From assembly GCA_023664485.1 (NCBI GenBank), contig JAMPFK010000032.1, forward strand, positions 1 to 25,737: 25,737 bases of DNA, in the 5' to 3' direction. A program made the position numbers and the translations under genes. This DNA is from Bacteroides fragilis. Its GTDB lineage: Bacteria; Bacillota; Clostridia; Lachnospirales; Lachnospiraceae. Shown in pieces: positions 16,777 through 25,298 of the stretch. How positions within the stretch are numbered: position 1 is the first letter of the stretch; each line of letters opens with the position of its first letter. A model generated the notes under the pieces. It ran no database searches. It was not told where the DNA came from and saw only the letters and a program-made list of their open reading frames with translations.

Positions 16777-17532
16777 ATGAAAAAATTAGTATCGTTACTT
16801 ATGGCTCTGGCACTCGTGTCCGCCTGTGTTGGCTGCGGCGCTTCCAAAGACGACGCGGCGGATGGAAATACGGCGGATGCTGAAGACGTAAAGTCGGAAG
16901 GCGTTATGACATACGATGAGTATGCTGCGGCCGCCCTCGATACGGAGGTCACCATCGAAGCCTATGTTCAGGCAAAGCAGTCTTGGTGGGAAGATCAGGC
17001 TACCGTCTATGCACAGGATAAAGACGGCGCATACTTCCTGTACAACATGGCCTGCTCCGAGGAAGATTACGCGAAACTGACCGCCGGAACGAAGATTAAA
17101 GCGACCGGATATAAGGCGGAGTGGTCCGGCGAGGTCGAGATCATTGAAGCGACTTTTGAAATCGAAGATGGAAATTACGTTGCCGCGGCGCAGGACGTTA
17201 CTTCGCTTCTTGGCAGCGACGACCTGATCAACCATCAGAACAAATTCGTATCCTTTAAAGGAATGACCGTTGAGGCCGCAGGCGATGGCAGCGACGCTGC
17301 ATTCCTGTACAACTGGGACGGTTCCGGTCAGGAAGGAGACGACCTGTATTTTAACGTTTCCCTGAACGGCGAAACCTATACTTTCACCGTCGAATCTTAT
17401 TTGTGCGACAAATCGACCGATGTATATAAAACCGTACAGGGCCTGAAGGTCGGCGATACGGTGGATATGGAAGGCTTCTTATACTGGTATGAGGGCGTAA
17501 ATCCCCATATCACATCTGTGACCGTAAAATAA
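16777..17532 (+). CDS. Putative lipoprotein with OB-fold-like repeats
   Basis: The 251-residue exported protein has a signal peptide (1-16) with two candidate lipid cysteines: Cys17 (VSAC) and Cys20 (CVGC). An acidic linker and two related beta-rich halves follow. The halves share the pattern 'V.I.AYV..K.SWW.D.A.VY..D..GAYFLY' against 'V.FKGMTVE...DGSDAAFLYN'. 'L..GTKIKATGYKAEW' also matches 'LKVGDTVDMEGFLYWY', suggesting a tandem OB-like fold. No assigned function is recognised. GGAGAG lies 4 nt before the ATG. It has its own promoter and terminator. Proximity to the sugar transporter may be incidental. Confidence 0.75.
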   Translation: MKKLVSLLMALALVSACVGCGASKDDAADGNTADAEDVKSEGVMTYDEYAAAALDTEVTIEAYVQAKQSWWEDQATVYAQDKDGAYFLYNMACSEEDYAKLTAGTKIKATGYKAEWSGEVEIIEATFEIEDGNYVAAAQDVTSLLGSDDLINHQNKFVSFKGMTVEAAGDGSDAAFLYNWDGSGQEGDDLYFNVSLNGETYTFTVESYLCDKSTDVYKTVQGLKVGDTVDMEGFLYWYEGVNPHITSVTVK

Positions 17533-17549
17533 ATGATAAGACGGCATGG

Positions 17550-17588
17550 AAAACCCCTGCATCGACTGCTATCGAATGCAGGGGTTTT
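17550..17588. terminator. Bidirectional terminator between the lipoprotein and DUF2971 genes
   Basis: Arms AAAACCCCTGCAT (17550-17562) and ATGCAGGGGTTTT (17576-17588) pair perfectly, with a smaller CGA/TCG pairing in the loop. T-rich DNA follows on the plus strand, and TTTT ends the stem on the minus strand. It separates two convergent genes. Confidence 0.88.
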
Positions 17589-17599
17589 TATTTTCCTTT

Positions 17600-18421
17600 T
17601 TAAGAGGTGGGCTTCCGCAGCGGACAGTTCGACATACTGATCCGGTTCCGCAGTATATTCAGCCCGCAGTCATCCAGATAATCCTGCAGAATCGGTATCG
17701 ACTGCGAGGAGGTCGGCCCGATGATGATCTCGCCGACCAGATCGGCTAAATGCATGCCCAGCTTGCCGCACATTCTGTTCAGGTCAAGAGAATAATACTT
17801 CTTGATCCGGTCCTGCGATACATGATATTTTGAATCCACCACAAATTCATTCAGAATAAAGGGCGAAATGACCAGCCTGCATTCCTTTTCGCTGGCAAAA
17901 GAAGGATGCTTAAAGGCCGCAGACTGTATCCAGGCATCCTTCATCAGCTCTTCTAATCCGGGCATCGTCTCCGAAAATTCCTCCGCATCCCTGACCAGCT
18001 GATAAAACGCATCAACGAGCCGATGCTCCCGCATATCCTCCTGATAGTACACCGTCTGCAGGGATACTGCGCCCCCGATCATCTTCTGCATGGGCGTCTC
18101 ATGAAAGGCGATGCAGACGCCCCGCCCCAGATGGCCGTACCGCTCCCATTGGGAAGCGTCATCCCGGTATTTGGAAAAACACGCCGCATAGGCCGAATAA
18201 TGAAACTCTTCTTCCATTTCTTTCCGGAAGAACGATTCTACCTTACTGCTTTTTTCCTTCTCTCCGTCCCCATTCAATTTTTCGACCACCGCTCTGCCGA
18301 TCCCATTCATGAACAGCCTCATTTCGGAAACATCGTTCATATTCAGAACATTGTTCAGCCGAAGCTCCGCACAGCGGATGATTCCATCGAACGCATTGAA
18401 ATCAGTATAATGATACAGCAT
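17600..18421 (-). CDS. DUF2971-family protein
   Basis: The 273-residue protein has the DUF2971 layout: N-terminal 'LYHYTDFNAFDGIIRCAELRL' with 'LNNVLNMNDVSE', a central 'ACFSKYRDDASQWERYGHLGRGVCIAF', and 'EKECRLVI' in the C-terminal half. The family has no established function and occurs scattered in bacteria, sometimes near defence genes. The start is the ATG at 18421 because GGAGG lies 6 nt upstream; the longer form (to 18565) overlaps the GH120 gene deeply and is rejected. It still overlaps the GH120 gene by 20 bp, so the two are probably translationally coupled. The pairing with a xylosidase is unexpected. Confidence 0.8.
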   Translation of the reverse strand: MLYHYTDFNAFDGIIRCAELRLNNVLNMNDVSEMRLFMNGIGRAVVEKLNGDGEKEKSSKVESFFRKEMEEEFHYSAYAACFSKYRDDASQWERYGHLGRGVCIAFHETPMQKMIGGAVSLQTVYYQEDMREHRLVDAFYQLVRDAEEFSETMPGLEELMKDAWIQSAAFKHPSFASEKECRLVISPFILNEFVVDSKYHVSQDRIKKYYSLDLNRMCGKLGMHLADLVGEIIIGPTSSQSIPILQDYLDDCGLNILRNRISMSNCPLRKPTS

Positions 18422-20402
18422 ATTCCGCCTCCATTTTCGCAAAAGGTCCGGGAACCGTTTCCACGCCGCGGTGCTCTCCGAGATAATCCTGATCGAAAAT
18501 AATGGGAGAGCCATCCGGATTCTCATACCGCTCTTCCGGTTCAAAGGCATAACCCAAAATATCACTGTTGATGATGCCCGTCCGAAACCCCTGTAACAGC
18601 CCGTATACGTTCGTCTTTAAAATATAGGCGCCGTCCTTCTCCACAAGTTCTGCCATGGCCCTGTTCTTCTCATCGACCAGATTGCATTTCTCCCCGGACC
18701 ACGCTTTCGCGCCGTTAAAATAGGCGTTGCCGTCGATCCATACCGGCAGATGGGAAAAATGATATTTCTCCAGTTTTCCCATATCTGCAGGCTTATCCAT
18801 TTCGAAGCATCGGATCCATTCTTCATAGGTCGGATAGCCCTCAAAGACTTCCGTGCCGGCTATTTGATTATCCCGCGTCCGGGAGCTCTTATCCTCCCCG
18901 GCGGTCCGCACCGGCCAGTTCTGTATAAAAATATTATTATAGATACGGTCGTCGCCGTGCAGGATACTCATAAAGCCCGCGACCTCCGTGCGGTGCGGTA
19001 TATGATACGGCGTATACCGGGGCTGATTGACGCCTTCCACCGTCATATCCGTTCCGCCGCCTACCTTCGTAAAGGAGCCGAGCATCAGGTTATGGACAAC
19101 GGCAACGCCCTGTGTCGCCAGCCGGATCGCCGCCTTGGAGAGCATGATATTATTGTCCACAAGAGTCGGCCCATGCCCTACCTCGATAAAAATATCCTGG
19201 CTTTCCATCGCGCCCGGCGCCATCGGCGTATCCTCCGCGCCGTAATTATCATGCAGCAGGTTCTGGGTAATACGAGTCCCCTGCGCCTGCCAGTCGCACC
19301 AGATACCCATTGTGCTGTGATGAATATGATTTCGCCGGAAGATCACGTCGATCGCCGCATGGAATTTAATGCCTGCAATTTCCGCCCCGCCAAGCTGCTG
19401 CATATTATTGATATGATGAATATGATTATCTTCGATGATGCTGAAAACGCAGCCCATGCGCCCTACGATGCCCGCCTGCTCGCAGTGGTGGATATGGCAT
19501 CTGCGGACGATATGGCTCCCTGTTTTTTCTTTCAGCCATCCGTGATACTGGCCGCGGCATACTGCGTCCCTCTCCATCTGTGTCGGGCTTTTTACATAGT
19601 TGCGCGTAAAATAGTGGTCGTTCTCAGGGTCATAATATTTTCCGAGAGAGATTCCCGCACATTTACTGTTGCTGATCTCACAATCCTCAATGATCCATCC
19701 CTTCGACCAGTGTGGGCCTACCATACCATCCTGATAAGCGGCAGGAGGCGCCCATGTGGTAGCTGCTTTTTCCACATAAAAGCCAGAAAGTGTAATATAG
19801 TCCACGCCCGTTTTAGAAGGCATAAAGCAGTTCCGCCGGACATTGATCTCCACTTTTTCCCGATTGGGATCTTTTCCCTGAAAATTCGCATAGATGACCG
19901 TCTGACCGCCATCCTGCTCTGTATACCACTTATAAATGGAAAATTCCTTCTCCCAGGAGTACGGCCAGATTTCCCCCTGAACGCATTCTTCCAGTGTCTC
20001 CGTCTCATATAGCTGGCGGTCATTCAGATAGACCGCTCCCGTATGTCTGACTACCGGCGCAAAATACCAGTCTCCTTCGACAAAAGTCGTATAAGGATTA
20101 TAACCGCCGAATACCCCGTTATCGATACGGCACATCCACACCGTGCCCTGATATTTTTCCCATGTTTTCATCTCCTCCGCCCCCGTAATGACCGCGCCGA
20201 GCGGTGTTTCGCTGCGGTAAACGATACGCGCATCTTCTCTGCCGCCGTTTCGCGGGTTCACATATTCACAGTAAACGCCGGGCGCTACGACAATCTCATC
20301 CCCGGCCTGCGCGGCCTGCGCCGCCGCATTCATGTGCTTAAAAGGCATTTCCCTGCTCCCATTGCCGTCCCGGAACGCCGCCGCATCCACATACCATATC
20401 AT
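18402..20402 (-). CDS. GH120-type beta-xylosidase, intracellular
   Basis: The 666-residue right-handed beta-helix protein matches the layout of the GH120 xylosidase XylC/BxlB of Thermoanaerobacterium. The probable nucleophile is Asp370 in GIWCDWQAQGTRIT. The probable acid/base is Glu407 in DIFIEVGHGPTLVDNN. Known members have these 23 residues apart; here they are 37 apart because of an insertion (about 388-402, YGAEDTPMAPGAMES). His-rich 'NHIHH' turns mark the helix coils. No signal peptide is seen, so it likely cuts imported xylo-oligosaccharides in the cytoplasm. ATG at 20402 has GGAGGG upstream. Family assignment is from remembered motifs. Confidence 0.8.
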   Translation of the reverse strand: MIWYVDAAAFRDGNGSREMPFKHMNAAAQAAQAGDEIVVAPGVYCEYVNPRNGGREDARIVYRSETPLGAVITGAEEMKTWEKYQGTVWMCRIDNGVFGGYNPYTTFVEGDWYFAPVVRHTGAVYLNDRQLYETETLEECVQGEIWPYSWEKEFSIYKWYTEQDGGQTVIYANFQGKDPNREKVEINVRRNCFMPSKTGVDYITLSGFYVEKAATTWAPPAAYQDGMVGPHWSKGWIIEDCEISNSKCAGISLGKYYDPENDHYFTRNYVKSPTQMERDAVCRGQYHGWLKEKTGSHIVRRCHIHHCEQAGIVGRMGCVFSIIEDNHIHHINNMQQLGGAEIAGIKFHAAIDVIFRRNHIHHSTMGIWCDWQAQGTRITQNLLHDNYGAEDTPMAPGAMESQDIFIEVGHGPTLVDNNIMLSKAAIRLATQGVAVVHNLMLGSFTKVGGGTDMTVEGVNQPRYTPYHIPHRTEVAGFMSILHGDDRIYNNIFIQNWPVRTAGEDKSSRTRDNQIAGTEVFEGYPTYEEWIRCFEMDKPADMGKLEKYHFSHLPVWIDGNAYFNGAKAWSGEKCNLVDEKNRAMAELVEKDGAYILKTNVYGLLQGFRTGIINSDILGYAFEPEERYENPDGSPIIFDQDYLGEHRGVETVPGPFAKMEAEYAVSLY

Positions 20403-20446
20403 AAAATACCCTCCTTTTTACAAACAACGCAACACAAAACAAGATA

Positions 20447-20478
20447 CATAAAAAGGATGCCCTGAAAACAGGACATCC
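20447..20478 (-). terminator. Terminator of tRNA-Ser
   Basis: On the minus strand a stem GGATGTCCTG / CAGGGCATCC with a TTTT loop (plus-strand 20455-20478) is followed by TTTTTAT. It sits a few bases past the tRNA 3' end and upstream of the GH120 gene. Confidence 0.9.
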
Positions 20479-20482
20479 CGAA

Positions 20483-20568
20483 CGGAGACGGCGGGATTCG
20501 AACCCGCGTGCCCCGAAAGGCAAACTGATTTCGAGTCAGCCCCGTTATGACCTCTTCGATACGTCTCC
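20483..20568 (-). tRNA. tRNA-Ser (anticodon CGA)
   Basis: The 86-nt minus-strand sequence has a GGAGACG/CGTCTCC acceptor stem and discriminator base G. The anticodon loop CTCGAAA gives anticodon CGA, reading UCG. A long variable arm of class II type (TTTGCCTTTCGGGGCA) and a GCGGGTTCGAATCCCGC T-arm follow. CCA is not encoded. No integrase or attachment repeat was seen nearby. Confidence 0.96.
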
Positions 20569-20579
20569 ACATGAATCAA

Positions 20580-20608
20580 ATTATAGCGATTTCATTGCGC
20601 CTCGTCAA
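20580..20608 (-). promoter_or_regulatory. Promoter of tRNA-Ser inside the chemoreceptor gene end
   Basis: On the minus strand TTGACG (20608-20603), a 17-nt spacer and TATAAT (20585-20580) are followed by the tRNA at 20568. The -35 box lies in the last codons of the chemoreceptor gene (Val-Asp-Glu), whose stop is at 20592. Confidence 0.85.
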
Positions 20609-21935
20609 CTCCCATTTTGAAAAAATTGATATCGCGGACCAGCTCATCCGCACATTCTCTCAGTTTCACAGCCGATTCGTTGATAACGATAATGGAAGAA
20701 TCCAATTCCTCCGCTTCCGCGGTCGTCTCCTCCGTAATGGCCAGCGAATTCTGTGAAATCGCATTTAGCTGCTCCGACGCCCCAATCAGCCCGTTCTTGG
20801 AACCGTTCAGCTCCGTCATGCTGTCCGCTATCGCATCGATACCCTTTACGGAATGCAGGATATCTCCATTGACTTTTGTAAAGACATTCTTGACCTCTGC
20901 CACCGTTTCGCTCTGTTTCCGGATACTTCCCTGAATCTCATTCATTGTCACGACCGCGTTTCCGGCATCCACGAGCAATTCCTGTACGACCTTATCGATT
21001 GCCGCTGCCGATTGATTCGACTGCTCCGCCAGTTTCTGAATCTGATCCGCCACTACCGCAAAACCTCTTCCCTGCTCTCCGGCCCTCGCCGCCTCGATCG
21101 ACGCGTTCAGCGCGAGCAGATTCGTTTCCTCGGCTATCGATGCGATCAGCTCGGTCGCCGACTGAATCTGCTGTGCCGATGAATTGGTCGTGTTCGTCTG
21201 ACGCGCGATAACTTCCATCCTTGTGCTCACGTCCTCATCGACCTTCTCCAGCTTCACGACCGTTTTCATGCCGTCTGCGCCGCTCACCCTGATGGTATCC
21301 ATATCATCCCTCAGGCTGTTCAGCGTATCGGTGGACTGCTCTATCATCCTGCCGATCTGCTCCACGTCCGCCGCCACATTTTCCGTCTGCTGGGACTGGT
21401 CGCCCAGCTCCTTTGTAATCTCCTGCATATTAGCTGTCACATGATCCGCCGCCTGCGAGGTCGAATCCGCGATCCGCTCCATGCTGGCCACGGATTCATT
21501 GAGCGTCGCCGCCGCCCCTGAAATCTGTCCGACAAGCCCTTTCAGCTTACGGTTCAGCAGATCCGTGCTCCGCGCGATGCTGCCGAGTTCGTTTCTCCGC
21601 CAGAGATCCTTTTCATCGACTTTCTGTGCCAGATCGCCGTCCGCTATGGCCGTCAGCGTACCCGCCAGCCGCTTCAGCGTCGCGATCATCCTGCCGACAA
21701 TGATCACGACGACGATACAGGTAATAATCAATGTTCCCGATGTAAAAATAAGTACCTGATTTAAAATTCTACGGAAGAATGTAGAATCTACCCTTCCGTT
21801 CAGAAAAATGTACAATACGGCTATTATTTCGCCGCCCAGAATAAAAATCGGAAGCAGGGACAAAACCAGTATATTGACCCGCAGAGTCCTTGCGCCGATT
21901 CTTTTTTCCTTTTTTTCTTCGTTCTGTCCGCTCAT
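20592..21935 (-). CDS. Methyl-accepting chemotaxis protein without an external sensor domain
   Basis: The 447-residue chemoreceptor has two membrane helices (about 18-45 and 57-80) joined by a loop of only about ten residues, a HAMP domain (80-135) and a long coiled-coil signalling domain. The conserved tip reads IAEETNLLALNASIEAARAGEQGRGFAVVADQIQKLAEQS. It would transmit to CheA/CheW. Lacking an extracellular ligand domain, it may sense membrane state, intracellular cues or a partner protein. The ATG at 21935 has GGAGG 9 nt upstream, favoured over 21989. No chemotaxis or flagellar genes are next to it. tRNA-Ser follows after 23 nt. Confidence 0.92.
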   Translation of the reverse strand: MSGQNEEKKEKRIGARTLRVNILVLSLLPIFILGGEIIAVLYIFLNGRVDSTFFRRILNQVLIFTSGTLIITCIVVVIIVGRMIATLKRLAGTLTAIADGDLAQKVDEKDLWRRNELGSIARSTDLLNRKLKGLVGQISGAAATLNESVASMERIADSTSQAADHVTANMQEITKELGDQSQQTENVAADVEQIGRMIEQSTDTLNSLRDDMDTIRVSGADGMKTVVKLEKVDEDVSTRMEVIARQTNTTNSSAQQIQSATELIASIAEETNLLALNASIEAARAGEQGRGFAVVADQIQKLAEQSNQSAAAIDKVVQELLVDAGNAVVTMNEIQGSIRKQSETVAEVKNVFTKVNGDILHSVKGIDAIADSMTELNGSKNGLIGASEQLNAISQNSLAITEETTAEAEELDSSIIVINESAVKLRECADELVRDINFFKMGVDEAQ

Positions 21936-21969
21936 AAATAAAATCCTCCTCGCATTCAGATCTGTATCT

Positions 21970-21999
21970 ATTATATCAGATTTATCCAATTATTGACAA
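21970..21999 (-). promoter_or_regulatory. Promoter of the chemoreceptor gene
   Basis: On the minus strand TTGTCA (21999-21994), an 18-nt spacer and TATAAT (21975-21970) lie about 35 bp upstream of the chosen ATG at 21935. It overlaps the longer alternative start at 21989, which supports the shorter form. Confidence 0.65.
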
Positions 22000-22114
22000 C
22001 TCTGTTTCCGTGTGTTTTAAAACTTATCAATAGCATTTCCATGCCCGATATGATACACTGAAACAAGCGGCAGAACCGCGCAGACGATTTTCTCTGTGGA
22101 AAAGAAGGTATCGT

Positions 22115-22600
22115 ATGGGAATGAATCTTGATGAAAAGTACATGAAAGAAGCCATCAAACAGGCCAAAAAGGCTTATGCGCTGGGGGAGGTCCCCATCGG
22201 CTGCGTTATCGTTTATCAGGATAAAATTATCGGAAGAGGCTATAACAGACGCAATACCGACAAAAATACGCTCGCCCATGCGGAACTGACCGCCATCAAC
22301 AAGGCGAGTAAAAAGATGGGCGATTGGCGTCTGGAAGGCTGTACGCTCTATGTAACGCTGGAACCGTGCCAGATGTGCGCGGGCGCCATCGTACAGGCGC
22401 GTATCGCCGAAGTCGTCATGGGCTGCATGAATCCCAAGGCAGGGTGCGCAGGCTCCATCCTCAATATTCTTGAAATGCCCCAGTTCAACCATCAGGTCCG
22501 GGTAAAAAGGGGGGTATTGGAAGAATCCTGTTCCGGCCTGCTGACGGCCTTTTTCAAAGAACTGCGCATTCGGAACAAAAACGCGAAGAATCAAAGTTGA
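22115..22600 (+). CDS. tadA: tRNA-specific adenosine deaminase
   Basis: The 161-residue enzyme converts the wobble adenosine of tRNA-Arg(ACG) to inosine. The zinc site is complete: His55-Ala-Glu57 (HAE, with the catalytic Glu) and Cys85-x2-Cys88 in EPCQMCAGA. 'GEVPIGCVIV' near 24 and 'NTLAHAELTAI' are typical. AAGG lies 6 nt before the ATG at 22115; an ATG two codons later (22121) is possible. ffs follows directly, the usual clostridial neighbour, and its -35 box overlaps the tadA stop codon. Confidence 0.96.
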   Translation: MGMNLDEKYMKEAIKQAKKAYALGEVPIGCVIVYQDKIIGRGYNRRNTDKNTLAHAELTAINKASKKMGDWRLEGCTLYVTLEPCQMCAGAIVQARIAEVVMGCMNPKAGCAGSILNILEMPQFNHQVRVKRGVLEESCSGLLTAFFKELRIRNKNAKNQS

Positions 22601-22625
22601 CAAACAGCCAAAAAAACAGTATACT
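22597..22625 (+). promoter_or_regulatory. Promoter of the SRP RNA gene
   Basis: TTGACA (22597-22602), a 17-nt spacer and TATACT (22620-22625) form a near-perfect sigma-A promoter. Transcription should begin near 22632. The -35 box overlaps the TGA of tadA (22598-22600). Confidence 0.9.
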
Positions 22626-22631
22626 TATTAA

Positions 22632-22896
22632 ACCGCGCAGCCGGGGCGTTAGCGGTGCCCTGTACCTACAATCCGCTCTAGTAGGGGTGATGCTTGATTG
22701 AGGGCTTCTTTCTGTGCAGCTGCCCTTTATAAGTGGCGTTGAAGTTCGGGTCTTACGCAATGGGAATCCATGAACCGTGTCAGGGTGGGAACACAGCAGC
22801 ACTAAATGGAATCTTCCATGTGCCGTAAGGGCGCCTGGCGGAGTTAACTGTAAAGGTAACGTGCATGGGAATGGTTCGAGAGAAAGCGCGCGGTAT
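22632..22896 (+). ncRNA. ffs: Signal recognition particle RNA, large type with Alu domain
   Basis: About 265 nt. The SRP54-binding hairpin is clear around 22778-22805: GTGTCAGG, a GTGGGAACAC cap and AGCAGCAC. The 5' part has an Alu-type domain with CCTGTACCTACAATCC and GTAGGGGTGAT. Ends are set by pairing of ACCGCGC (22632-22638) with GCGCGGT (22888-22894). Size and order match the Bacillus/Clostridium long SRP RNA. Exact ends are approximate. No strong terminator follows; a weak TCATTG/CAATGA inverted pair is at about 22896-22914. Confidence 0.95.
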
Positions 22897-22991
22897 CATT
22901 GTATCCGGCAATGAGCTATCCCATTCCAGCCTTCCGCTGCTTTGGGGAATTTTCATATATATTCCAGTATAATTTATCGTTCGAAGCCATA

Positions 22992-23930
22992 TTAAAGCTC
23001 CACCTTCCGCAAATAATAACCGAACTTCCCTTCTTCCGCGCTGCTTCCCTCACATTCAAACGCTTCAAAGCCGAACATCAGCGCGACCATCTTTTCCCTT
23101 TCATAAAAGACGCCCGGAACGCCGAGATAGAAATCCTTTTCCTTTCCCAGAATCAGATACCGGTAATTATAAAACCCATGCAGTAAAAAGCTGTTATTGA
23201 CAAGATGCTGATAATTTTCGCGCAAAATAATAAAATCCTTCGGCGCCAGCTTCACATAGATCCTGTTATCACCGTAGGGATGTATCTGCTCATAGGTCGT
23301 GAGCAGCTGCTCCCATTTATTTTCATAAAGCGGCATATGTTCCGGCTTCACCGAAATCCGTTCCTCCCTGATGGCCGGCCATGCCGGCATACTGCTTTGC
23401 TGTCCGCTGCTGCTCATCGATTCCGCATGCAGGATTGGCTTTTCAGGCTCTTCCAGATGCGGAGCCGGCGCCGCGGATGCATCCTGCCTCAGGACTGATT
23501 TTACAGGCTCCTCCGGCTGCGGCGCTCTGGCCGGCGCTTCCTCCTGCCGCTCCTTCAGCGGTTCCGCTTCCTTCCTCCGGGCCGGCGCTACAGGCTCTTT
23601 CGGTTCTGTTTCCCCTGCCTTTAGCAGCCTGCTTTCCCCTTTTATTTTCTGAACATCCGACAGAATGACTTCGACCCGAAGAACCGGCTCTGCGGCGCTT
23701 CCGTTCCACTTTCCGCTTCCTTCCTTTACGAAGAGCGTTCCTGCCTCCTGCCAGCCTGTCTCACTCTGCAGGCGGATAGGAAAATTTCCTGCTATGGCTC
23801 CGGAAATATTTTTAACATGAAGCTCCAGACGATACGCATCCGCTTTTCTGTCCACTTTGAAATAACCCGCATTTTTCTCTTTCACCTGCTCGTGAAAAAG
23901 CGCCAAATAAATGATTTCTTTCTGATACAT
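22992..23930 (-). CDS. DUF6128-like protein
   Basis: The 312-residue protein, with no membrane segment, has an N-terminal beta-rich domain (1-95). A Pro/Ala/Glu-rich linker with imperfect repeats (EEPVKSVL.., EEPEKPIL..) at about 110-190 follows. A C-terminal domain reads 'HPYGDNRIYVKLAPKDFIILRENYQHLVNNSFLLHGFYNYRYLILG'. The C-terminal domain resembles the DUF6128 family seen in Lachnospiraceae; no function is known to me. The start is the ATG at 23930, with a GAGGTG ribosome site; the longer form to 23978 would run into the structured element and is less likely. The 103-nt element ends 21 bp before this ATG. Confidence 0.65.
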   Translation of the reverse strand: MYQKEIIYLALFHEQVKEKNAGYFKVDRKADAYRLELHVKNISGAIAGNFPIRLQSETGWQEAGTLFVKEGSGKWNGSAAEPVLRVEVILSDVQKIKGESRLLKAGETEPKEPVAPARRKEAEPLKERQEEAPARAPQPEEPVKSVLRQDASAAPAPHLEEPEKPILHAESMSSSGQQSSMPAWPAIREERISVKPEHMPLYENKWEQLLTTYEQIHPYGDNRIYVKLAPKDFIILRENYQHLVNNSFLLHGFYNYRYLILGKEKDFYLGVPGVFYEREKMVALMFGFEAFECEGSSAEEGKFGYYLRKVEL

Positions 23931-23950
23931 CCTCTCACCTCTCTTTATTC

Positions 23951-24053
23951 TATAGTCAGCGACACTCAAAATTGCCATTTCAGCCCTGCAAAAGCTTACA
24001 TATATAGCCTTTGTAAGAGATGGAATACGCAGTTTGTTATGTCGTTTACTATA
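23951..24053 (-). repeat. 103-nt structured repeat element, copy 2 (candidate ncRNA, leader or MITE)
   Basis: Minus-strand copy of the element at 107-209, equal in length with no gaps. Terminal pairing here is TATAGT/ACTATA and CGACA/TGTCG. The apical hairpin arms CTTACAAAGGC and GCTTTTGCAGG differ from copy 1 at four positions. Two of these give G-U pairs, one restores a C-G pair, and one makes a mismatch. The 12-nt spacer before the hairpin and the 11-nt loop are kept in length. It sits directly upstream of the DUF6128-like gene and could be its leader. Confidence 0.75.
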
Positions 24054-24074
24054 TGTATATGTCGGACATACCAG

Positions 24075-24105
24075 AAAATGCCAGATGATTTCTCATCCGG
24101 CATTT
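24075..24105. terminator. Hairpin terminator after the PucR-type gene
   Basis: Arms AATGCCAGATGA and TCATCCGGCATT, with a TTTC loop, form a strong stem just past the regulator's stop (24124, minus strand). On the minus strand it ends in TTTT only, so the T-run is short. Confidence 0.65.
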
Positions 24106-24123
24106 ATAAATATTTTTCTCTTC

Positions 24124-25212
24124 TTAATAATCCAGCGAATCCAGATACTTCATATAATTTACGACCATCAGGGCGATCTTAAAGGTGAGCGCATCATCGA
24201 AGGTGCGGATATCCAGCCCAGTGCTCTTCGCAAGCTTCTCAATACGATAAACGAGCGTGTTGCGGTGTACGAACAACTGCCTCGAAGTCTCCGATACGTT
24301 CAGATTATTCTCAAAGAACTTATTAATCGTTGTCAACGTCTCTTCATCCAGTTCATCAGGCACATTAACGCCGAAAATCTCATCGATAAAAATCTGGCAG
24401 AGGTTCACGGGAAGCTGATAGATCAGTCTGCCGATTCCCAGCCTGTTATAAGCCGTCACTCTCTTTTCCGCATAGAAAATCTTGCCAACGTCCAACGCCA
24501 TTTTTGCTTCCTTATAGGATTTGGAAACATCTTTCAGCTCTTCCACAATGGTTCCATAAGATACCCGGACATTCATCATCGCTTCCATATTCATCATATC
24601 GACGATCGTTTCCGCCGTATGCTCCAATAGCTCGTAGCCCTCATCCGGCGCCAGCGACTTGACCAGTATCACATTGCTTTCATCCACAGCGGTAATATAA
24701 TCTCCTACCTGGGAGGAAAACATACCGTTCAGCAATTCCGATGCCGCGCTTTCTTTTTCGCTTCCGGTCTCGATCAAAAATACCGCTCTCGGCACAGCCA
24801 CTTCTATATGCAGCTTCTTTGCTCTGTTATAGATATCGACCAGCAGCATATTGTCCAGAAGCAGATTTTGGAAAAAGTTATTTCTGTCATATTTTTCCTT
24901 ATAGGCAATAATCAAATTCTGCAGCTGGCTCACAGCGATCTTGCCAATCATATAAGTGTCTTCCCCCATGCCCCGTGCATCCAGAACATAGAGCGGTTCG
25001 CTCTCATCCAGTATTTTCAACAGATGATGCGTTCCAATTACCTGACTGTCCGCCGGCGAATCCACAAATTCTGTAATCAGATTGATTGCCAGATCATTTA
25101 ATTCAAAAGTAGACGCTACAATATTTCCTTCCAGATCTAATACACATAAATCAACTTTTGTAATGGCTTTTAACTCATCTATACTGGTCCTGATAACCTG
25201 ACTCGATATCAT
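24124..25212 (-). CDS. PucR/CdaR-type transcriptional regulator
   Basis: The 362-residue protein has an N-terminal domain like the sugar-diacid recognition region ('SSQVIRTSIDELKAITKVDLCVLDLEGNIVAST'). A middle GGDEF-like/linker region ('VRVSYGTIVEELKDVSKSYKEAKMAL') and a C-terminal PucR helix-turn-helix follow: 'FFENNLNVSETSRQLFVHRNTLVYRIEKLAKSTGLDIRTFDDAL'. This is the standard CdaR/PucR architecture. The ATG at 25212 has GGAGG 5 nt upstream. It follows the MsmX-type ATPase gene on the same strand, which suggests a role in carbohydrate uptake control. No clear promoter lies in the 46-bp gap after the terminator, so read-through is likely. Confidence 0.85.
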   Translation of the reverse strand: MISSQVIRTSIDELKAITKVDLCVLDLEGNIVASTFELNDLAINLITEFVDSPADSQVIGTHHLLKILDESEPLYVLDARGMGEDTYMIGKIAVSQLQNLIIAYKEKYDRNNFFQNLLLDNMLLVDIYNRAKKLHIEVAVPRAVFLIETGSEKESAASELLNGMFSSQVGDYITAVDESNVILVKSLAPDEGYELLEHTAETIVDMMNMEAMMNVRVSYGTIVEELKDVSKSYKEAKMALDVGKIFYAEKRVTAYNRLGIGRLIYQLPVNLCQIFIDEIFGVNVPDELDEETLTTINKFFENNLNVSETSRQLFVHRNTLVYRIEKLAKSTGLDIRTFDDALTFKIALMVVNYMKYLDSLDY

Positions 25213-25257
25213 CTCTGCCTCCTTCTCCGCTTATTTGAAATCCTTTTTATATAAGAG

Positions 25258-25284
25258 AAAAAAAGGGGATGCTGCCGCATCCCC
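25258..25284 (-). terminator. Terminator after the MsmX-type ATPase gene
   Basis: On the minus strand GGGGATGC-GGCA-GCATCCCC (plus-strand 25265-25284) is followed by seven T. It lies between the ATPase stop and the regulator start, so it would reduce expression of the regulator relative to the ATPase. Confidence 0.92.
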
Positions 25285-25298
25285 TCTGATTACCGTGA